A DNA stretch of 64,000 nt, taken from positions 682,001 to 746,000 of the forward strand of contig CALODV010000008.1 in assembly GCA_942492065.1 (NCBI GenBank), given 5' to 3'. Under the pieces are notes generated by a model that was not told the DNA's origin, made no database searches, and saw nothing but the letters and a program-made list of their open reading frames with translations. Of this stretch, positions 61,241 to 64,000 are shown one piece after another (position 1 is the stretch's first letter; each line of letters starts with the position of its first letter). Source of the stretch: G963665815 sp942492065. Lineage in GTDB: Bacteria > Cloacimonadota > Cloacimonadia > Cloacimonadales > JAIOQZ01. A program made the translations under genes and the position numbers.

Positions 61241-64000
61241 GTGGTGATTAAAAAATATCTTATGTTTGCTTTGTTTTTGAGTATATTAATTCTGTTTATT
61301 GCTTGTGAGAAGCAGAAAACATTAGAACTGACACCTGTTGAAGAAGCCTGGTTGAATAAGCACAGAAACAAGGTTGATGTTCTGTTTGGATACGAAGCTC
61401 CACCTAATGCGTTTTACAATGATATGAATGAGTATGTAGGACTTCTTCCTGATTATGCTGATGAAATATCAGATAAGCTGGGAATCAGTTTTAACTTCAG
61501 GTTATTTAAAACGTGGAATGAGTTAATTGAGTACTCAAAAGATCACAATAATTTTGTCATAGTAGGAATTGCTAAAACATCTGACAGATCAACCTATCTA
61601 TCATTTTCAAACACCTTTATTGAAATACCATATGTTATTGTTGTTAAGCAGAATTCAGATATAAACAGTATGCAGGATTTGAAAAATAAACTGGTCTGTA
61701 CAGTCAGAAACTATGCTATTAATGATTTCCTTGCGGAAAATTACCCGGAAATGAGTCCCTTGCCTGTTGTAGACAATCTGGAAGGATTGCGAAAAGTATC
61801 AACAGGTATTTATGATGCTGTGATTATTAACCAGATGTATGCAAGTTATATTATCGAGAAACAAGGGATTACTAATTTGAGAGTAGCAGATGAGAGTAAG
61901 TATATCAACCCATTAAGCGTTGCTGTGTCAAACCGGGATCCGATAATGTCATCAATCATTAGCAAAGCTGTTAATGCGATTGATCAAAAAAAGAGGGATA
62001 AATTATTCAGACGGTGGGTAAATATCAGTGGCTCAGAGTCAGAACTCAATTCTTTTGTCATTGTAATCATTTCTTTTCTATCACTAATTGTTCTTACAGC
62101 AATTTTATTTTGGGTTGTAAAGCTTAGAAAGCAACTTCGTCTAAAGCTTGAAGAAGCTTCAGAAAGCAAATCTCGATATACTATGTACCTTGATAATGCA
62201 CCGGTGGGAGTATTTCTTGTAAACAGGCTGGGAAAGTTTCTGGAAATAAATGCTGCCTTTGTGAAGATGACGGGGTTTTCCAGCGAATATCTGCTATCAC
62301 GATCACTGTCGGATATATTCAGCATCGAGGAATATCAGAAATTTAACGAAAAACTATTCTCTATGGTATCCAGGGACCACACAGTGCTTACAGTTGGTTA
62401 TGAACGTGCGGATGGAAAGACAAATTATTGGACAATAAATGCAACTACTGACCTGAATGATGAACTTCTCTGTTTTGCTATTGATATCACTGAGAATATT
62501 GAACGCGAAAAGTTGATAGAAAACAGGTCATTAGAATTGATCCGTGAATATAGAAAAAGCGAAGAACAACGTCTGAATAATGTGAAGATATTGAATGAAC
62601 TTAATGTTACTGCAGAAAATCTCAAACAGGAAGTAAGAGATAGAAAGAATATTGAATCAGCGCTTATTCAAAGTGAGGAGAAATTCAGGAAATTGGTAGA
62701 GAATCTGGGTGAAGGTATCGCCCTCATAGACTCAAAAGGTGTATTTCACTTCACCAATCCCATGATGAAGGATATTTTTGGAACCGATGAAAGTTTGTTA
62801 GAAAGATCTATCTTTGACTTTGTTCTGGAAAATGAGCATACTGCCTTTGCTTATCATTCAATATTCAATAAAACAGAAAAGATAAAAAGGTATAATCTAA
62901 CTATTATAGCAGAGGATGGAACAGAAAAAATACTGAGTGTAGTATCATCTTACCATGGGATAAATGATTTCAGTGGGGACTCTAATTTGTATATTTTCAG
63001 CGATATTACAGAAATGATTGAAGAACAGGATGCAATGGTACACAGCAGTAAAATGGATGCTATAGGACAGCTTGCAGGTGGAGTTGCTCATGATTTTAAC
63101 AATATGCTGACGGGGATTATCGGTTCGGCTGATGTCTTAAAAAGACTGATGAAGGATGATGATTCGGAATCTGTTACATTTGTTGATCTTATTACGCAAA
63201 CCGCAGAAAGAGCATCCGAATTGACATCTAAATTATTGGCTTTCAGCAGAAAAGCCTCAATGGAAAAGATTTCTGTAAACATGAAAGATGTTTTGAATGA
63301 TACGAAGGTGATATTGAGTCGAAGTCTTGATAAAAAAACTAAAATTGATCTCCAAATGGGAGATAAAGACTTCTATGTAGATGGAGATTATACGCAATTA
63401 CAGAATGTTTTCATGAATCTGGGTATAAACTCCAGTCATGCGATGCCTGATGGGGGAGTGATCACATTTTCAATTGATAGTGTCACACTTGATGAAGAAT
63501 CTCGTAGTATGTTTATGTTTGAAATGGATGAGGGAAAATACCACAGGATTTGTGTGAGAGATACGGGGGTTGGTATCAGAGAAGAAAATCTGAAAAGAAT
63601 TTTTGAGCCCTTCTACACAACAAAAGACAAAAATAAAGGTACTGGACTTGGATTAGCTGCCGTATATGGTACTGTCCAGGAACATAACGGGGCAATTACC
63701 GTTCAGAGTGAACTTGGAAAAGGTACTGAGTTCTGTATTTACCTGCCGGCTACAGGCAAATTGGATCAGGACGACATTGAATCTTCAGATGTTGTTAAAG
63801 GCAGTGGAGGCATTCTTGTTATTGATGACGAAGAAGTAATTATTACTACATTCAGGATTATGCTGGAAGATTTAGGATATGATGTTTATGATTCTGAGTC
63901 TGGTCACGAGGGAATAAAAATCTATAAACTGATGAAAAATCAGATAGATCTTGTAATCCTTGATCTTGTTATGCCAGAAATGAGTGGCGAAGAAGTATTT
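61241..64000 (+). CDS. Hybrid sensor histidine kinase with extracytoplasmic solute-binding domain (3' partial)
   Basis: 920 codons to the window edge, no stop, so the gene continues. Start is one of two adjacent GTG codons (61241 preferred, GGAG nine bases upstream). N-terminal hydrophobic segment ending FIAC (a possible lipobox), then a family 3 solute-binding-like sensor (about 25-265: WLNKHRNKVDVLFGYEAPPNAF; ENYPEMSP), TM 271-291, PAS (about 305-420), coiled coil, second PAS (about 480-600), HisKA with His615 (GGVAHDFNNMLTG), HATPase with DTGVGI and GTGLGL, and a receiver starting near 860 (GILVIDDEE, phospho-Asp about 906 in LVILDLVMPE). Sensor for a small ligand. Confidence 0.92.
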   Translation, partial: MVIKKYLMFALFLSILILFIACEKQKTLELTPVEEAWLNKHRNKVDVLFGYEAPPNAFYNDMNEYVGLLPDYADEISDKLGISFNFRLFKTWNELIEYSKDHNNFVIVGIAKTSDRSTYLSFSNTFIEIPYVIVVKQNSDINSMQDLKNKLVCTVRNYAINDFLAENYPEMSPLPVVDNLEGLRKVSTGIYDAVIINQMYASYIIEKQGITNLRVADESKYINPLSVAVSNRDPIMSSIISKAVNAIDQKKRDKLFRRWVNISGSESELNSFVIVIISFLSLIVLTAILFWVVKLRKQLRLKLEEASESKSRYTMYLDNAPVGVFLVNRLGKFLEINAAFVKMTGFSSEYLLSRSLSDIFSIEEYQKFNEKLFSMVSRDHTVLTVGYERADGKTNYWTINATTDLNDELLCFAIDITENIEREKLIENRSLELIREYRKSEEQRLNNVKILNELNVTAENLKQEVRDRKNIESALIQSEEKFRKLVENLGEGIALIDSKGVFHFTNPMMKDIFGTDESLLERSIFDFVLENEHTAFAYHSIFNKTEKIKRYNLTIIAEDGTEKILSVVSSYHGINDFSGDSNLYIFSDITEMIEEQDAMVHSSKMDAIGQLAGGVAHDFNNMLTGIIGSADVLKRLMKDDDSESVTFVDLITQTAERASELTSKLLAFSRKASMEKISVNMKDVLNDTKVILSRSLDKKTKIDLQMGDKDFYVDGDYTQLQNVFMNLGINSSHAMPDGGVITFSIDSVTLDEESRSMFMFEMDEGKYHRICVRDTGVGIREENLKRIFEPFYTTKDKNKGTGLGLAAVYGTVQEHNGAITVQSELGKGTEFCIYLPATGKLDQDDIESSDVVKGSGGILVIDDEEVIITTFRIMLEDLGYDVYDSESGHEGIKIYKLMKNQIDLVILDLVMPEMSGEEVF

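Overview
The window reads as a chromosomal segment of an AT-rich, Gram-negative bacterium of the FCB superphylum. Evidence for a Gram-negative envelope: a KdsD-type arabinose-5-phosphate isomerase (Kdo/LPS pathway), a Wzi-like outer-membrane protein, many lipoproteins and several predicted outer-membrane barrels. Two secreted proteins (3919-6342 and 44310-46340) end in FlgD-like, NPFNP-type or SIYNLKGQ-type C-terminal domains of the type IX secretion (T9SS) sorting class, a style common in Cloacimonadota, Delongbacteria, Marinimicrobia and relatives. I infer that neighbourhood, not a species. Hemerythrins, purine-catabolism genes and NADP-type glutamate dehydrogenase suit an anaerobic or microaerophilic, amino-acid- or purine-using life, but this is inference. 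No phage, insertion sequence or CRISPR array is visible.

Layout. 1-9.3 kb: end of a beta-helix/Fn3 surface protein, a B12-binding radical SAM enzyme, two tandem bacteriohemerythrins, a flavodoxin-like protein, a clostripain-like secreted protein that has lost its catalytic residues, and a large pyruvate-phosphate-dikinase-like ATP-grasp protein with receiver-like domains. 9.4-18.3 kb: TetR regulator and alpha/beta hydrolase; a minus-strand flavin reductase-GNAT-substrate-binding lipoprotein-permease operon with no ATPase; a sugar-type binding lipoprotein coupled to thrS; kdsD; a lone receiver protein. 18.4-26.6 kb: an operon of SsnA-like amidohydrolase, DUF218/YdcF-like protein, a xanthine-dehydrogenase-family protein with molybdenum and FAD modules fused in unusual order, its 2Fe-2S subunit, a cyclic amidohydrolase and a double HD-GYP protein. 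This is the best candidate metabolic system, probably purine or related N-heterocycle breakdown.

26.6-30.6 kb: a minus-strand operon of three paralogous secreted or lipoprotein genes, a decayed fourth member, and a protein with a YidD domain behind a signal peptide. This is the best candidate for an undescribed envelope system. 30.7-35.2 kb: gdhA, typA (whose 3' end is tandemly duplicated downstream in 106-bp units) and a VanZ-like protein. 35.3-40.7 kb: a glycerophosphotransferase-like and a CgeB-like glycosyltransferase, an exported nitrilase-family protein, and a Lys-rich protein with a ricin-like lectin domain.

40.7-50.6 kb: a large hybrid histidine kinase, a T9SS-tagged deacetylase-like protein, a PP2C phosphatase, lipoproteins and an outer-membrane protein. 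50.7-58.8 kb: a small monooxygenase, tRNA-Arg(TCG), then a seven-gene envelope operon (TPR protein, barrel, polysaccharide deacetylase, Wzi-like, transglutaminase, two paralogous lipoproteins) ending at a strong terminator. 59.0-61.1 kb: a thiol-redox operon (glutaredoxin, MarR, OsmC, double thioredoxin-fold protein). 61.2-64.0 kb: a sensor kinase with an extracytoplasmic solute-binding domain that runs off the end of the window.
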